From Caballeronia sordidicola (GTDB lineage Bacteria > Pseudomonadota > Gammaproteobacteria > Burkholderiales > Burkholderiaceae): DNA of 64,000 bases. The notes beneath the pieces are model-generated. The model did no database searches and was not told the origin of the DNA. It saw only the letters and a program-made list of their open reading frames with translations. The stretch is from contig NZ_JNFG01000029.1 of the NCBI RefSeq assembly GCF_000729995.1, forward strand, positions 24,857 to 88,856, written 5' to 3'. The position numbers were made by a program, and so were the translations under genes. Numbering within the stretch: the first letter of the stretch is position 1; every line of letters starts with the position of its first letter. Positions 37,505 to 46,483 of this stretch are shown in pieces.

Positions 37505-38209
37505 ATGAAGTCCCTCACCACCTCCACCCTTCTGAACGCGCTGTTCGTTGCCGTGATCGCGCTTGGCTCATCCTTCGCGACGGCTTATCAGCCCGTTGGC
37601 ACACTGCTCTCGGCAACCAACCTCGCTGATCCCGTCCGGCAACCCTCTGCTATCGGTTCCATGGACGATTTTCAAGATGGCTCCGACGCTGCGTCGAACG
37701 CCCAGACGCTAGGCAATGTGTCGGAGCTCAAGCAGATGGTCCGGGCCCACAAGCTGACTGAGTTGCGTGTCACGTACAACGGCAACTATGGCGCGGCGCT
37801 GTTTTTCTATCCTCAAGAGATGGTGTATTACGTCGCGCTGTTCCAGGACAAGAATTTCTGGCGCGTGGTGAAATCGCAGGACGACGCGCGCGCTGAAACG
37901 GCCTATGCGCAGTTCGCCCGCAAGAGCTATGCGCTCGCAGAAGGCGAGATCAAACGCACGCAGTTGCAGGCGCAAAAGGCATTGCTCGAGCGTGTCATTG
38001 CGGTATCGAATGATCGGGCGCAGCGCCTGACCGCCGATCTTTCAATTGCGCGCGCACAGGAAAGCGAAGTGTCACAGCGTCAGCAGCAGATGCAGGTGGA
38101 GTCGGCGGCACTACTGAACGAAAAATCCGCCGCCGAGCGCAAGTTGCTCATGTTGCAGCGGCAGGTTCAGCAACTTCAGGATCAGAGCGAAGCGGGACTC
38201 GTTCAGTAA
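37505..38209 (+). CDS. Exported DUF2968 coiled-coil protein
   Basis: A 234-residue protein with an N-terminal signal peptide (LLNALFVAVIALGSSFATA). A small globular part follows with VSELKQMVRAHKLTELRVTY, YGAALFFYPQEMVYYVALFQ and FWRVVKSQDDARAE. The long C-terminal coiled coil (about 140-230) is rich in Gln/Glu/Ala. This matches DUF2968, a Burkholderia-type periplasmic family of unknown role. A strong terminator follows. Confidence 0.8.
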   Translation: MKSLTTSTLLNALFVAVIALGSSFATAYQPVGTLLSATNLADPVRQPSAIGSMDDFQDGSDAASNAQTLGNVSELKQMVRAHKLTELRVTYNGNYGAALFFYPQEMVYYVALFQDKNFWRVVKSQDDARAETAYAQFARKSYALAEGEIKRTQLQAQKALLERVIAVSNDRAQRLTADLSIARAQESEVSQRQQQMQVESAALLNEKSAAERKLLMLQRQVQQLQDQSEAGLVQ

Positions 38210-38256
38210 CGCTCAAGCTCGAGCTGGCGTTTGATCCAGGCGAGCACGTAGTAAAT

Positions 38257-38295
38257 AAAAGGCCGTTCCAACTTTCATGTTGGAACGGCCTTTTA
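38257..38295 (+). terminator. Intrinsic terminator after the DUF2968 gene
   Basis: A perfect 15-bp stem (AAAAGGCCGTTCCAA/TTGGAACGGCCTTTT) with a short loop lies about 50 bases past the stop. It could also serve the convergent amidotransferase gene. Confidence 0.9.
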
Positions 38296-38349
38296 GCCTT
38301 TCGTCATCGCTATTAGGGATTCATCACGCGGCGTTTAAACGACGACCGC

Positions 38350-39858
38350 CTAGAAGCGCGTTTCGCGTGCCACGCGCAGGAAGGTATCGAGTAAAGGTGT
38401 GCAATCGAGCAACTCGTCGCCGCCCGCTCGATGGAACTCCGGATGCCATTGCACGCCCATTACAAACGGCGCGCGCCGATAACGCACCGCTTCAATAATG
38501 CCGTCGTGGGCCGACACAGCCTCGATGTTCAGGTCACGGCCGATCGTCCTCACCGCCTGATGATGGATCGAGTTGACGAGCGCTTCGCGGTGGCCCGGAA
38601 ACATGTTGACGAGCGTGGAGCCATCGGGGAAACGAATCGGATGCCGATGCTGATCGTACTGCTCGTTCACATGGACGCCGGCCGTCGGGACATCGGTTGC
38701 AATATCCTGGTAGAGCGTCCCACCGAACGCGACGTTGATCAGTTGGCAACCGCGGCATACACCAAGCACGGGCTTGCCCGCCTCAATGAATTCATGCAAC
38801 AGCTCGAGTTCGTACATGTCCCGCACGCGGTCGCCGGGCCATTCGTGACGCGTGGCCGGTTCCGTATAGGATTGCGGCGATACATCAGCGCCACCTTGCA
38901 GCAGCAAGCCATCCAGCTGTTTCGCATAGTCGCGCAAGCGGATATTGCTCGGATGCAGCATGCCCTGATGGCCGACCGTCGGGATCATGAAGACGAGCAC
39001 GTCGCGCGACATCACCCAATGCGCAATCGATTCCTCCAGGTACTGCAGCGTCTTGCCGCGCAGTCCCTTGGCGCCCGGTTCAGGATGAAAAATCCGCGCC
39101 GACACGCCAATTCTCAATGTTCGCTGCGTGATCCGCTGGCCGGCACGATCGAAGATCTGACGCGCACGCGCCTTCATCACACGGCCGAACACCGACCACG
39201 CGGAATCACTCTGGCGCAGATACGCTGGCGGCGCCTTCATATCGGGTGCATCGGGTGGAATGGGCGGCGGACGGAATGTGCCGAAATCCGGCGCGGTCGA
39301 AAATTCTGGCGGCAAGCTGGAAACGGGCTTCGACGTGACACTTTCTGTTGCGCTTTCTGTTGTGCTCTCTATAGCGCTCACGGCTCCCGTTTCGGCTTCA
39401 GCGGCTCGCGCCTCGGTCGCGTTTTCAACTTCCGCCGCGAGACTGGCTTGCGCTTCCGTCGCGGTCTGGACTTGCGCAGCGAGGCTCGCCTTTGCATCTA
39501 GCGTTTTGTTCGCAGCGGATGCAGACGATGCTGTTGCACGCGCCGCCGTTTCCTGCTGCGCCGTCGCCCTGGCCACTGATGCACGAGCTGCGGCCGCGTC
39601 ATCGCGTTGCGCCTTGGCAGTATCGACAGGTTCTACCGTCGACGCGCTTGCAGGTGCGTCCGTGGATGCCCGTTCAGCCGCAGTCGCGTTCGGGCCCGGT
39701 TGCGCAGCGGCAGCAGAGGCATCGGAACTATTTGTGGATGACGCGGGCGCAACGGCCGGCGTTTGACTGCCCGGGATGGACGCCGAAGAATCGGCGGCGG
39801 GAGAACCAGTTCCGGGCGTTTCCGGTGGTATCGACTCGTTTGACTTGTTTTCGCTCAT
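38350..39858 (-). CDS. Class I glutamine amidotransferase (PuuD-like) with long disordered N-terminus
   Basis: A 502-residue protein. The C-terminal about 255 residues are a gamma-glutamyl-GABA hydrolase-like domain: LRIGVSARIFHPEPGAKGLR, LDGLLLQGGADVSPQSY, the nucleophile Cys in KPVLGVCRGCQLINVAFGG, and the His in FVMGVQWHPEFH. Related enzymes split gamma-glutamyl amides in polyamine breakdown. The first 245 residues are an Ala/Ser/Thr/Glu-rich, heptad-like, low-complexity region (for example DAKASLAAQVQTATEAQASL) with no signal peptide. This extension is unusual for PuuD itself. No puu genes are nearby. Confidence 0.82.
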   Translation of the reverse strand: MSENKSNESIPPETPGTGSPAADSSASIPGSQTPAVAPASSTNSSDASAAAAQPGPNATAAERASTDAPASASTVEPVDTAKAQRDDAAAARASVARATAQQETAARATASSASAANKTLDAKASLAAQVQTATEAQASLAAEVENATEARAAEAETGAVSAIESTTESATESVTSKPVSSLPPEFSTAPDFGTFRPPPIPPDAPDMKAPPAYLRQSDSAWSVFGRVMKARARQIFDRAGQRITQRTLRIGVSARIFHPEPGAKGLRGKTLQYLEESIAHWVMSRDVLVFMIPTVGHQGMLHPSNIRLRDYAKQLDGLLLQGGADVSPQSYTEPATRHEWPGDRVRDMYELELLHEFIEAGKPVLGVCRGCQLINVAFGGTLYQDIATDVPTAGVHVNEQYDQHRHPIRFPDGSTLVNMFPGHREALVNSIHHQAVRTIGRDLNIEAVSAHDGIIEAVRYRRAPFVMGVQWHPEFHRAGGDELLDCTPLLDTFLRVARETRF

Positions 39859-39978
39859 TCCGTTTGTAGGCGCGAGGCGCTGTGAGAATGGTCAGAGTTT
39901 AATTATCCGCCTCTGGTCCGGGGGCGGCAAACCATCAAACAATTGCTCACATTATCGGGGAAAACAAAGGTTTTATGC

Positions 39979-41745
39979 TCAAGGATGATCTCTCGGCTCT
40001 TCGAGCGTTTCTCGCAGCGCGATCTGCATCGTTGCGTGAATTTTGACGCACCAGCGCCACAATACCGTGAGCAATAACGCCGCGCAGACAAGCACCGCGA
40101 TCATCAACCCGAACGGCGGCAGGATGCCGCCCGAGAGCACCGTCACCAGCAGGAAAACACCGAACATTGCGAGGATCGGGATCAGGCCGGAAATGGCCGA
40201 TCGCAACGCGCGCGTGAAACGTCCGGCCTTCGCGGGCTGCACGCTCACTTCGGCGAGCATCAGTGCGAGCGACCCCAGTTTGCGATACACGGCAACCAGG
40301 AACGGCATGGACACCAGCAAGGCAACGCTCCAGAGCGCGACACGCTGGGCATCGTTGGTGGGCAACCAGCGCGACAGATATTGAGTGGCAAACGGCGCCG
40401 CGTAGGACGCGGTGAGGAAGATGGCGGCCACCAACGCAAGATTCACCGCAATCTGCAGCACGATGCGCCGCGTCATGCTGAACAGCGTCGGGCCACCGTT
40501 GTCAGGTGAAAGGCTCGCGAGCCACTGCGAATACAGGCCGAAGGTGTTCGCAACGGGCACGGGCATGGAGCGCGCGATGCGACGCGTGATCGGATCGGCG
40601 GCCTTGATCAGATACGGCGTGAACAGCGTGGTCAGCGCGGAAACCGCGACGGCGATCGGGTACAGGAAGCTGCTGGTCACTTTCAGCGACAACCCCAGCG
40701 ACGCGATGATGAACGAGAACTCGCCGATCTGCGCGACGCTCATGCCGACGCGCATCGACGTGCGCCCGTCCCTTCCGGCGAGGAAAGTGCCGAGCCCGCA
40801 CGACACGATCTTGCCGAACACGACCGCAACCGTGATGACCGCGATCGGCCACCAGTAATCCACGAGTACCGCCGGATTCAGCATCAGGCCGATGGTCACG
40901 AAGAAGATGGCGGAGAACATGTCGCGAACCGGCGCGATCAGGTGTTCGATGCGCTTCAGGTTGCGCGATTCCGCCATGATTGCGCCGATCAGGAACGCGC
41001 CGAGCGCGATGCTGTAGTCGAGCTTCACGACCAGCAGGCAGAAGCCGAAACAGAATCCGAGCACAGTGACGAGCAGCATTTCGTCGCTTTTGGCCTTGGC
41101 GACATAGTCGAGCGCGCGCGGCACGATCAGGATGCCGACCACCATTGAGACCGTCATGAACAGCAGCAACTTGCCCAGAGTGACAAACGCCACGCCCGCC
41201 GAGACGGAACCCGTCTGCGCAATGCCCGAGAGCAGCACGAGCATGGCTATAGCCAGAATGTCCTCGACGATCAAAATGCCGAAGATCAATTGCGCGAACG
41301 GCTCGCCCTTCATGCCGAGTTCGGAGAGCGCCTTGACGATGATCGTTGTGGATGAGATAGCGAGCATGGCGCCGAGGAACAGCGAATCCATTGCGTTCCA
41401 GCCGAACCACTGCCCGATTTCATAGCCGATCCAGATCATCAGCACGATCTCTGACGCCGCCGCGACAAACGCCGTCGCGCCAACCTTGAACAGCTTCTTC
41501 AGGCTGAATTCGAGCCCGAGCGAAAACATCAGGAATACCACGCCGAGCTCGCCGAGCGTCTGGATGGTGGCTTCATCGTGGATAAGCTGGAACGGCGGCG
41601 TGTAGGGCCCAATAATCACCCCCGCCACGATGTAACCCAACACGACCGGCTGCTTCAGACGGTGAAACAACACCGTGACGACGCCCGCAATCGCCATGAT
41701 TACCGCCAGATCCTGAATAAAGCCGATCGCGTGATGCATCCACAA
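39979..41745 (-). CDS. KefB-like monovalent cation:proton antiporter (CPA2)
   Basis: A 588-residue membrane protein. The N-terminal 12 to 13 helices form a Na+/H+ exchanger domain with VVLGYIVAGVIIGPYTPPF, FLMFSLGLEFSLKKLFKVGA and the LAISSTTIIVKALSELG motif. Instead of the TrkA-N (RCK) nucleotide-binding domain found in KefB/KefC and YbaL, the last 170 residues hold about four more membrane helices and a short tail. It probably exports K+ or Na+ in exchange for H+. It stands alone, upstream of the amidotransferase gene by 120 bases. Confidence 0.85.
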   Translation of the reverse strand: MWMHHAIGFIQDLAVIMAIAGVVTVLFHRLKQPVVLGYIVAGVIIGPYTPPFQLIHDEATIQTLGELGVVFLMFSLGLEFSLKKLFKVGATAFVAAASEIVLMIWIGYEIGQWFGWNAMDSLFLGAMLAISSTTIIVKALSELGMKGEPFAQLIFGILIVEDILAIAMLVLLSGIAQTGSVSAGVAFVTLGKLLLFMTVSMVVGILIVPRALDYVAKAKSDEMLLVTVLGFCFGFCLLVVKLDYSIALGAFLIGAIMAESRNLKRIEHLIAPVRDMFSAIFFVTIGLMLNPAVLVDYWWPIAVITVAVVFGKIVSCGLGTFLAGRDGRTSMRVGMSVAQIGEFSFIIASLGLSLKVTSSFLYPIAVAVSALTTLFTPYLIKAADPITRRIARSMPVPVANTFGLYSQWLASLSPDNGGPTLFSMTRRIVLQIAVNLALVAAIFLTASYAAPFATQYLSRWLPTNDAQRVALWSVALLVSMPFLVAVYRKLGSLALMLAEVSVQPAKAGRFTRALRSAISGLIPILAMFGVFLLVTVLSGGILPPFGLMIAVLVCAALLLTVLWRWCVKIHATMQIALRETLEEPRDHP

Positions 41746-41942
41746 ATCCTTACAAATAGCACACAGGGATGCAGATAGTACCGCAACGGTTTTTTACATT
41801 GGTGACGGAAATAGTCAGACGAAAGACAAAGCAAAAGACGCCATCGGACAGGTCCGATGACGGTATGACACGCGGGTCAAGGGGCCGCGTGGAAACACAT
41901 AGCGGCCTGAAACGATATCAGGCCGGCTTCAGACGAACAGAC

Positions 41943-42281
41943 TTAGACTGCTGCTTCGTCTTCTTCGCCCGTGCGAATGCGGATAACGCGTTCGACATCG
42001 GTCACGAAGATCTTGCCGTCGCCGATCTTACCGGTACGGGCCGCGCCAATGATGGCGTCGATGACCTGATCCGTCTGGGAGTCGGCCACGACCACTTCGA
42101 TCTTCACCTTCGGCAGGAAGTCGACCACGTATTCCGCCCCGCGATACAGCTCCGTGTGGCCTTTCTGCCGCCCGAAGCCCTTGACTTCGGTGACTGTCAG
42201 ACCGGTGAGCCCGGCGCCGGCAAGCGCTTCACGGACTTCGTCAAGCTTGAACGGTTTGATGACTGCGGTGATGCGTTTCAT
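41943..42281 (-). CDS. glnB: Nitrogen regulatory protein P-II
   Basis: A 112-residue trimeric signal protein that senses 2-oxoglutarate, ATP/ADP and, by uridylylation, glutamine. The start MKRITAVIKPFKLDEVREAL is canonical. The T-loop has KGHTELYRGAEYVVDF with the target Tyr51, and the C-terminal signature is KIGDGKIFVTDVERVIRIRT. It is downstream of nadE on the same strand (164-base gap). In Azospirillum a P-II protein is known to bind and activate the glutamine-dependent NAD+ synthetase, which gives the pairing a meaning. Confidence 0.94.
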   Translation of the reverse strand: MKRITAVIKPFKLDEVREALAGAGLTGLTVTEVKGFGRQKGHTELYRGAEYVVDFLPKVKIEVVVADSQTDQVIDAIIGAARTGKIGDGKIFVTDVERVIRIRTGEEDEAAV

Positions 42282-42444
42282 GGCGCGCCTCTTGGAAGAT
42301 TGTGCGGATAAGCGTGAAAACGGATTTAAGAATCGATGGTTTGATTCTAGCTGCGTTTTCACAGTTAATCGCAGAGATCTCGCGCCATAGCATCGGGATC
42401 ACGCCGAAATCGGCGCATTTACGCGCAGATATGGTGCAAACGCC

Positions 42445-44496
42445 TCAATCCACCGGAATATTCTTCAAATCGTTCATCCAGACGACCGATTCCGAATCAC
42501 TCGGCGCGCGCCAGTCGCCGCGAGGTGACAAAGAACCGCCGGACCCGACTTTCGGCGCATTCGGTACACACGACCGCTTGAACTGGCTGGTCCGGAAAAA
42601 CCGGTCGAGGAAAATGCCTAGGTTGTGCTTGATGGCGGGCAACGCGTACTCGTTGCGCGCGACATGCGCGCCTTCGGGCCAGTCACCCTCGTCGCGGTTG
42701 TTCCATGCGGTGTAGGCGAGGAACGCCACTTTCGTTGGCGCAAAACCAAAGCGCAACGTGTAATACAGGTTGAAATCCTGCAGCTCGTACGGTCCGATGA
42801 CGCTTTCCGTCTTTTGCTCCGGATTGCCGGCTGATTTACCAGGAACGAGTTCCGGGCTGATATCGGTATTCAGGATGTTGATCAGCACGTCCGAACCCGA
42901 ATTGCCGATTTGCCCGGTTTCCGCGACCCACCGGACCAGATGCGTGATCAGCGTTTTCGGGACGCTGGCGTTGACGTTGTAGTGCGACATGTGATCGCCC
43001 ACGCCGTACGTGCACCAGCCAAGCGCGAGTTCGCTCAGGTCGCCGGTACCGACCACGATTCCACCCTTGAAGTTCGCGAGCCGGAACAGATGGTTCGTAC
43101 GCTCACCCGCCTGCACGTTCTCGAACGTGATGTCGTATTGCTCCTTGCCCGACGCATACGGGTGGCCAAGATCCTTCAGCATTTGCTCGCAACTCGGCCG
43201 GATGTCGATTTCGCTCGCCGAGCAACCGACAATCTCCATCAGTTGGCGTGCCTGCAGGAGCGTCCGGTCGCTGGTCGCGAAACCGGGCATGGTTACGCCG
43301 AGAATATTCGTGCGCGGCAGGTTCAGCCGGTCCATGGCCTTCGCGCAGACAAGCAGCGCATGGGTTGAATCCAGGCCGCCTGAAATGCCGATCACGACCT
43401 TCGATATGCCGCTGGCCGAGAGCCGTTGCACCAGCGCCTGCACCTGGATGTTGTAGACCTCGTTGCAACGTTCGTCGCGGCGCTTCGGGTCGGACGGAAC
43501 GTAGGGGAAACGCTCCACAACGCGCTCGAGCGGCAAGGCGCGGTTGATCGGCAGATCGAGATTGAAGCGCACGGTTTCGAACTTCGATACTTCGTCCGCA
43601 TGTCGGCGCACCGACTGGCCGAAGGTGGTCTGGTGCATGCGCTCACGCGAGAGCCGCTCGAGATCGACATCGGCGAAAACAAGATGCGAGGTGTCCAGGA
43701 AGCGCTCGGATTCGGCGAGCAATTCGCCGTTTTCGTAGATCACCGCCTGCCCGTCCCAGGCGAGATCCGTGGTCGACTCCCCCCTTCCCGCCGACGTGTA
43801 CAGGTACGCGGAGAGGCACCGGGCCGACTGCTGCCCAACGAGCTGATGCCGATAATTCGACTTGCCGACCACCACGTTCGATGCCGACAGATTCACCAGC
43901 ACGGTTGCCCCCGCGAGCGCTGCGAATGACGAAGGCGGCACCGGTACCCAGACGTCCTCGCAGATTTCCACGTGAAAGCGGAACAGCGGCATGTTGGCTA
44001 TTTCAAACAGCAGCGCCGATCCGAACGGCACTTCGGACCCCAGCAACGTGACGCGATCCGTCGATGCGTTCTCAGCCGCGCTGAACTGGCGCGCTTCGTA
44101 GAACTCGCCGTAGTTCGGCAAATAACTCTTCGGCACGACGCCCTGGACCTGCCCGCCCGCGACCACCACGGCGCAATTGAACAGCGTATGGTCGACGCGC
44201 AGCGGCATGCCCACGATCATCGCAATGGAAAGGCTCTTCGATGCCGCCACGACCGACGCCAGTGCCTCTTCGCAGGCATCGAGCAAGGCCCGCTGGTGGA
44301 ACAGGTCGTCGCAGGTGTAAGCCGGTAGCCCGAGTTCCGGGAACGCGACCAGCACCGCGCCGTTCGCCGCCGCCTGCTTCGCCAGGTCGATGGTTTCGGC
44401 GGCGTTGAACGCCGGATCGGCAACGCGGCAACGCGGCACGCCTACCGCCACGCGAGCGAAATCGTGGCTGTAGAGATTGAAGAATCGGTTTTTCAT
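42445..44496 (-). CDS. nadE: Glutamine-dependent NAD+ synthetase
   Basis: It makes NAD+ from nicotinate adenine dinucleotide, using ammonia released from glutamine by a fused nitrilase-type glutaminase. The N-terminal glutaminase (about 1-300) shows the Glu in VLVAFPELGLPAYTCDDLF, the Lys in VVPKSYLPNYGEFYEAR and the Cys in FHVEICEDVWVPVPPSSF. The C-terminal synthetase has the P-loop VVIGISGGLDSTHALLVCA. The length of about 683 residues fits the large NadE2 type. The start at 44496 (MKNRFFNLYSHDFARVAVG) is chosen; 44511 and 44604 are other in-frame ATGs. A P-II gene follows. Confidence 0.92.
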   Translation of the reverse strand: MKNRFFNLYSHDFARVAVGVPRCRVADPAFNAAETIDLAKQAAANGAVLVAFPELGLPAYTCDDLFHQRALLDACEEALASVVAASKSLSIAMIVGMPLRVDHTLFNCAVVVAGGQVQGVVPKSYLPNYGEFYEARQFSAAENASTDRVTLLGSEVPFGSALLFEIANMPLFRFHVEICEDVWVPVPPSSFAALAGATVLVNLSASNVVVGKSNYRHQLVGQQSARCLSAYLYTSAGRGESTTDLAWDGQAVIYENGELLAESERFLDTSHLVFADVDLERLSRERMHQTTFGQSVRRHADEVSKFETVRFNLDLPINRALPLERVVERFPYVPSDPKRRDERCNEVYNIQVQALVQRLSASGISKVVIGISGGLDSTHALLVCAKAMDRLNLPRTNILGVTMPGFATSDRTLLQARQLMEIVGCSASEIDIRPSCEQMLKDLGHPYASGKEQYDITFENVQAGERTNHLFRLANFKGGIVVGTGDLSELALGWCTYGVGDHMSHYNVNASVPKTLITHLVRWVAETGQIGNSGSDVLINILNTDISPELVPGKSAGNPEQKTESVIGPYELQDFNLYYTLRFGFAPTKVAFLAYTAWNNRDEGDWPEGAHVARNEYALPAIKHNLGIFLDRFFRTSQFKRSCVPNAPKVGSGGSLSPRGDWRAPSDSESVVWMNDLKNIPVD

Positions 44497-44692
44497 CTTG
44501 AGCTTGTCCATACGATGCCCCGCATTCGGGGATCCTGTTCCGGCGCATAACGGGTTAAGGGCGGGTGAAGAGTTACCGCTGTGAAAGCGAAAGCATTTCG
44601 ACATGATGATAAGTCGAGTTGCAGTTTTCGGGCGCCTATTGGATCAAGCGTTAGCCATCCGGTCAGGTTTCGAGCGTGTCGAGCGCACGGCC

Positions 44693-45832
44693 CTACGCCT
44701 TCTTCCTGAAGGGGGTATGCGCTTCCAGCTCCTGGATATGCTGGTCCATCGCCGCCGTCTCTTCATCGAGGAACTCACTGATCGCGTGCGCAAAACGCGG
44801 GTCCGCGACCCAATGTGCGGACCACGTCGGAGTAGGCAACATGCCACGCGACATCTTGTGCACGCCCTGTGCACCGCCTTCGAAACGAGCCAGCCCGTTC
44901 TCGATGCAATACTGGATTCCCTGCATGTAGCAGGTTTCAAAGTGCAGCCCCGAGATGAATTCTTTCGTCCCCCAGTAGCGGCCGAACATCACATCGCCGC
45001 CGATCATGTTCAGCGCGCACGCGAGCCGCTGGCCGTCCGCTTCGGCGATCACGAGCAGGATGCTGTCCGGCGCGGCCGCGTGAATCTGATCGAAAAATTC
45101 GCGCGACAGATACGGCGGATTCCAGTGCTCGCGGTAGGTGTTTTCATAACAGGCGTAGAAAAAATCGAGCGCTGCCTCGTCTATTTGCGCGCCCCGCAGC
45201 CACGTGTAGGTAACGCCGGCATCGACTACGCGTCGACGGTCCTGCTTCACCTTCTTGCGTTTGTCGTGGCTCATGGTGGCGAGGAATGCATCGAAGCTGT
45301 CGTAGCCGCCGAGGGCATTCTCCCAGTGGAATTGCACGCCTTCGCGCAGCATGTAGCCGGCTTCGGTGAGCGCTTCGAGATCCTGTTCTTGCGGAAACAG
45401 CACGTGGAGCGATGACAATTCCAACTGCTTGGTCAATTCGATCGCCCCGCGCGCGAGCATCACGCGCTCTTCGTGCGTGGCGGCGATCAAGCGCGGACCC
45501 GTCACCGGCGAAAACGGCACCGCCGATAGCCCCTTCGGATAGTACCTAAGGCCATTTCGCTCGAAGGCGTCGGCCCAGGCGTGGTCGAAGACGTACTCGC
45601 CGCGAGAGTGTTTCTTGAGGTAGAGCGGCATGGCGCCGGTCAGCTTGCCTTCACGCCTGAGGAGCAGGAAATGCGGCCGCCAGCCGGTGCGGGCGACCGC
45701 GCAACCCGTGTCCTGCAACGCCGACAGGAATTCGTGCCGGACGAAGGGGTTATCGCCGGCGAGGCGGTTCCATTCGTCCGGGGTCACGGAATCGAGCGAA
45801 TCGACCACATGTATTTCGACCTTGCGGTTCAA
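44693..45832 (-). CDS. FemAB-like GNAT-fold protein (PF04339 type)
   Basis: A 379-residue protein of the family sometimes called peptidogalycan biosynthesis/DUF482. Motifs are NPFVRHEFLSALQDTGCAV, the WRPHFLLLRREGKLTGAMPL stretch, FATMSHDKRKKVKQDRR-like segment at about residue 200, YREHWNPPYLSREFF and GRYWGTKEFISGLHFETCYM. The fold is a double GNAT, as in the Fem aminoacyltransferases, but the substrate is unknown. It lies upstream of nadE and diverges from the GIY-YIG gene. Confidence 0.82.
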   Translation of the reverse strand: MNRKVEIHVVDSLDSVTPDEWNRLAGDNPFVRHEFLSALQDTGCAVARTGWRPHFLLLRREGKLTGAMPLYLKKHSRGEYVFDHAWADAFERNGLRYYPKGLSAVPFSPVTGPRLIAATHEERVMLARGAIELTKQLELSSLHVLFPQEQDLEALTEAGYMLREGVQFHWENALGGYDSFDAFLATMSHDKRKKVKQDRRRVVDAGVTYTWLRGAQIDEAALDFFYACYENTYREHWNPPYLSREFFDQIHAAAPDSILLVIAEADGQRLACALNMIGGDVMFGRYWGTKEFISGLHFETCYMQGIQYCIENGLARFEGGAQGVHKMSRGMLPTPTWSAHWVADPRFAHAISEFLDEETAAMDQHIQELEAHTPFRKKA

Positions 45833-46013
45833 CAGGCTTACCTCGCTTCGGGCTTGTTTGGAGCTTGTTCGGGCTGAGTGCCGGGCGCTTGGTGCAGCGC
45901 GGAACGGTTATTCTCGCCGAAGTCGCGGGATTTTGTTCGAGCGGGGTTGGTGGCCGGGGCTTGAGCGATAATGCGCGGCATTGCGGCCTTCGCCTTTTTC
46001 GCCAAGCTTTCTC

Positions 46014-46361
46014 ATGCCCTGGTTCCTGTATCTCCTCGAATGCGCCGACGGCAGTCTCTATACCGGGATTGCTACCGATGTCGAAGCGCGATTTGCGAAG
46101 CATGTGAGTGGGGATGGCGCAAGGTATACCCGGTCGCGCAAGCCTGTGGCCGTGCGGGCTTCGTTTGAGCTGAGTGGTCGGGCTGAGGCGTCACGGGCTG
46201 AGTATTGGGTGAAGCGGTTGACGGTGACGCGGAAGTGGGCGTTGGTACGGGGAGATCTGGATTTGGCGGCGGTAATGCCGCCGGTGGACATTGAAGCCGA
46301 TGCCCGCGCCATTGCCAACCCGAACGATGCCGACGAACGCACTGACGTTGACGCCCGATAA
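46014..46361 (+). CDS. GIY-YIG family endonuclease (UPF0213/YhbQ type)
   Basis: A 115-residue protein with the catalytic fold MPWFLYLLECADGSLYTGIA (the GIY-YIG motif appears as LYLLE...LYTGI), followed by RFAKHVSGDGARYTRSRKP and EYWVKRLTVTRKWALVRG, as in YhbQ. Family members are small single-domain proteins with proposed DNA-repair roles. The start at 46014 begins the first beta strand; an 11-codon extension upstream lacks support. The last 25 residues are a non-conserved Asp/Ala tail. Confidence 0.85.
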   Translation: MPWFLYLLECADGSLYTGIATDVEARFAKHVSGDGARYTRSRKPVAVRASFELSGRAEASRAEYWVKRLTVTRKWALVRGDLDLAAVMPPVDIEADARAIANPNDADERTDVDAR

Positions 46362-46437
46362 TCAATCCGGTTTGCGCGGCATTCCTCGTTGCGCTAAAAC
46401 GGGCAGCATTTGAAATCACTGACTCACGAATGGCACC

Positions 46438-46466
46438 TGCGCCAACCAACATAACCCGTTGGCGCA
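46438..46466. terminator. Hairpin between convergent genes
   Basis: A perfect 9-bp inverted repeat (TGCGCCAAC/GTTGGCGCA) with an 11-base loop lies between the GIY-YIG gene and the PKD-protein gene. It lacks a strong T-run, so its role as a terminator is uncertain. Confidence 0.45.
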
Positions 46467-46483
46467 GAGCCGTCTTTACGCTT

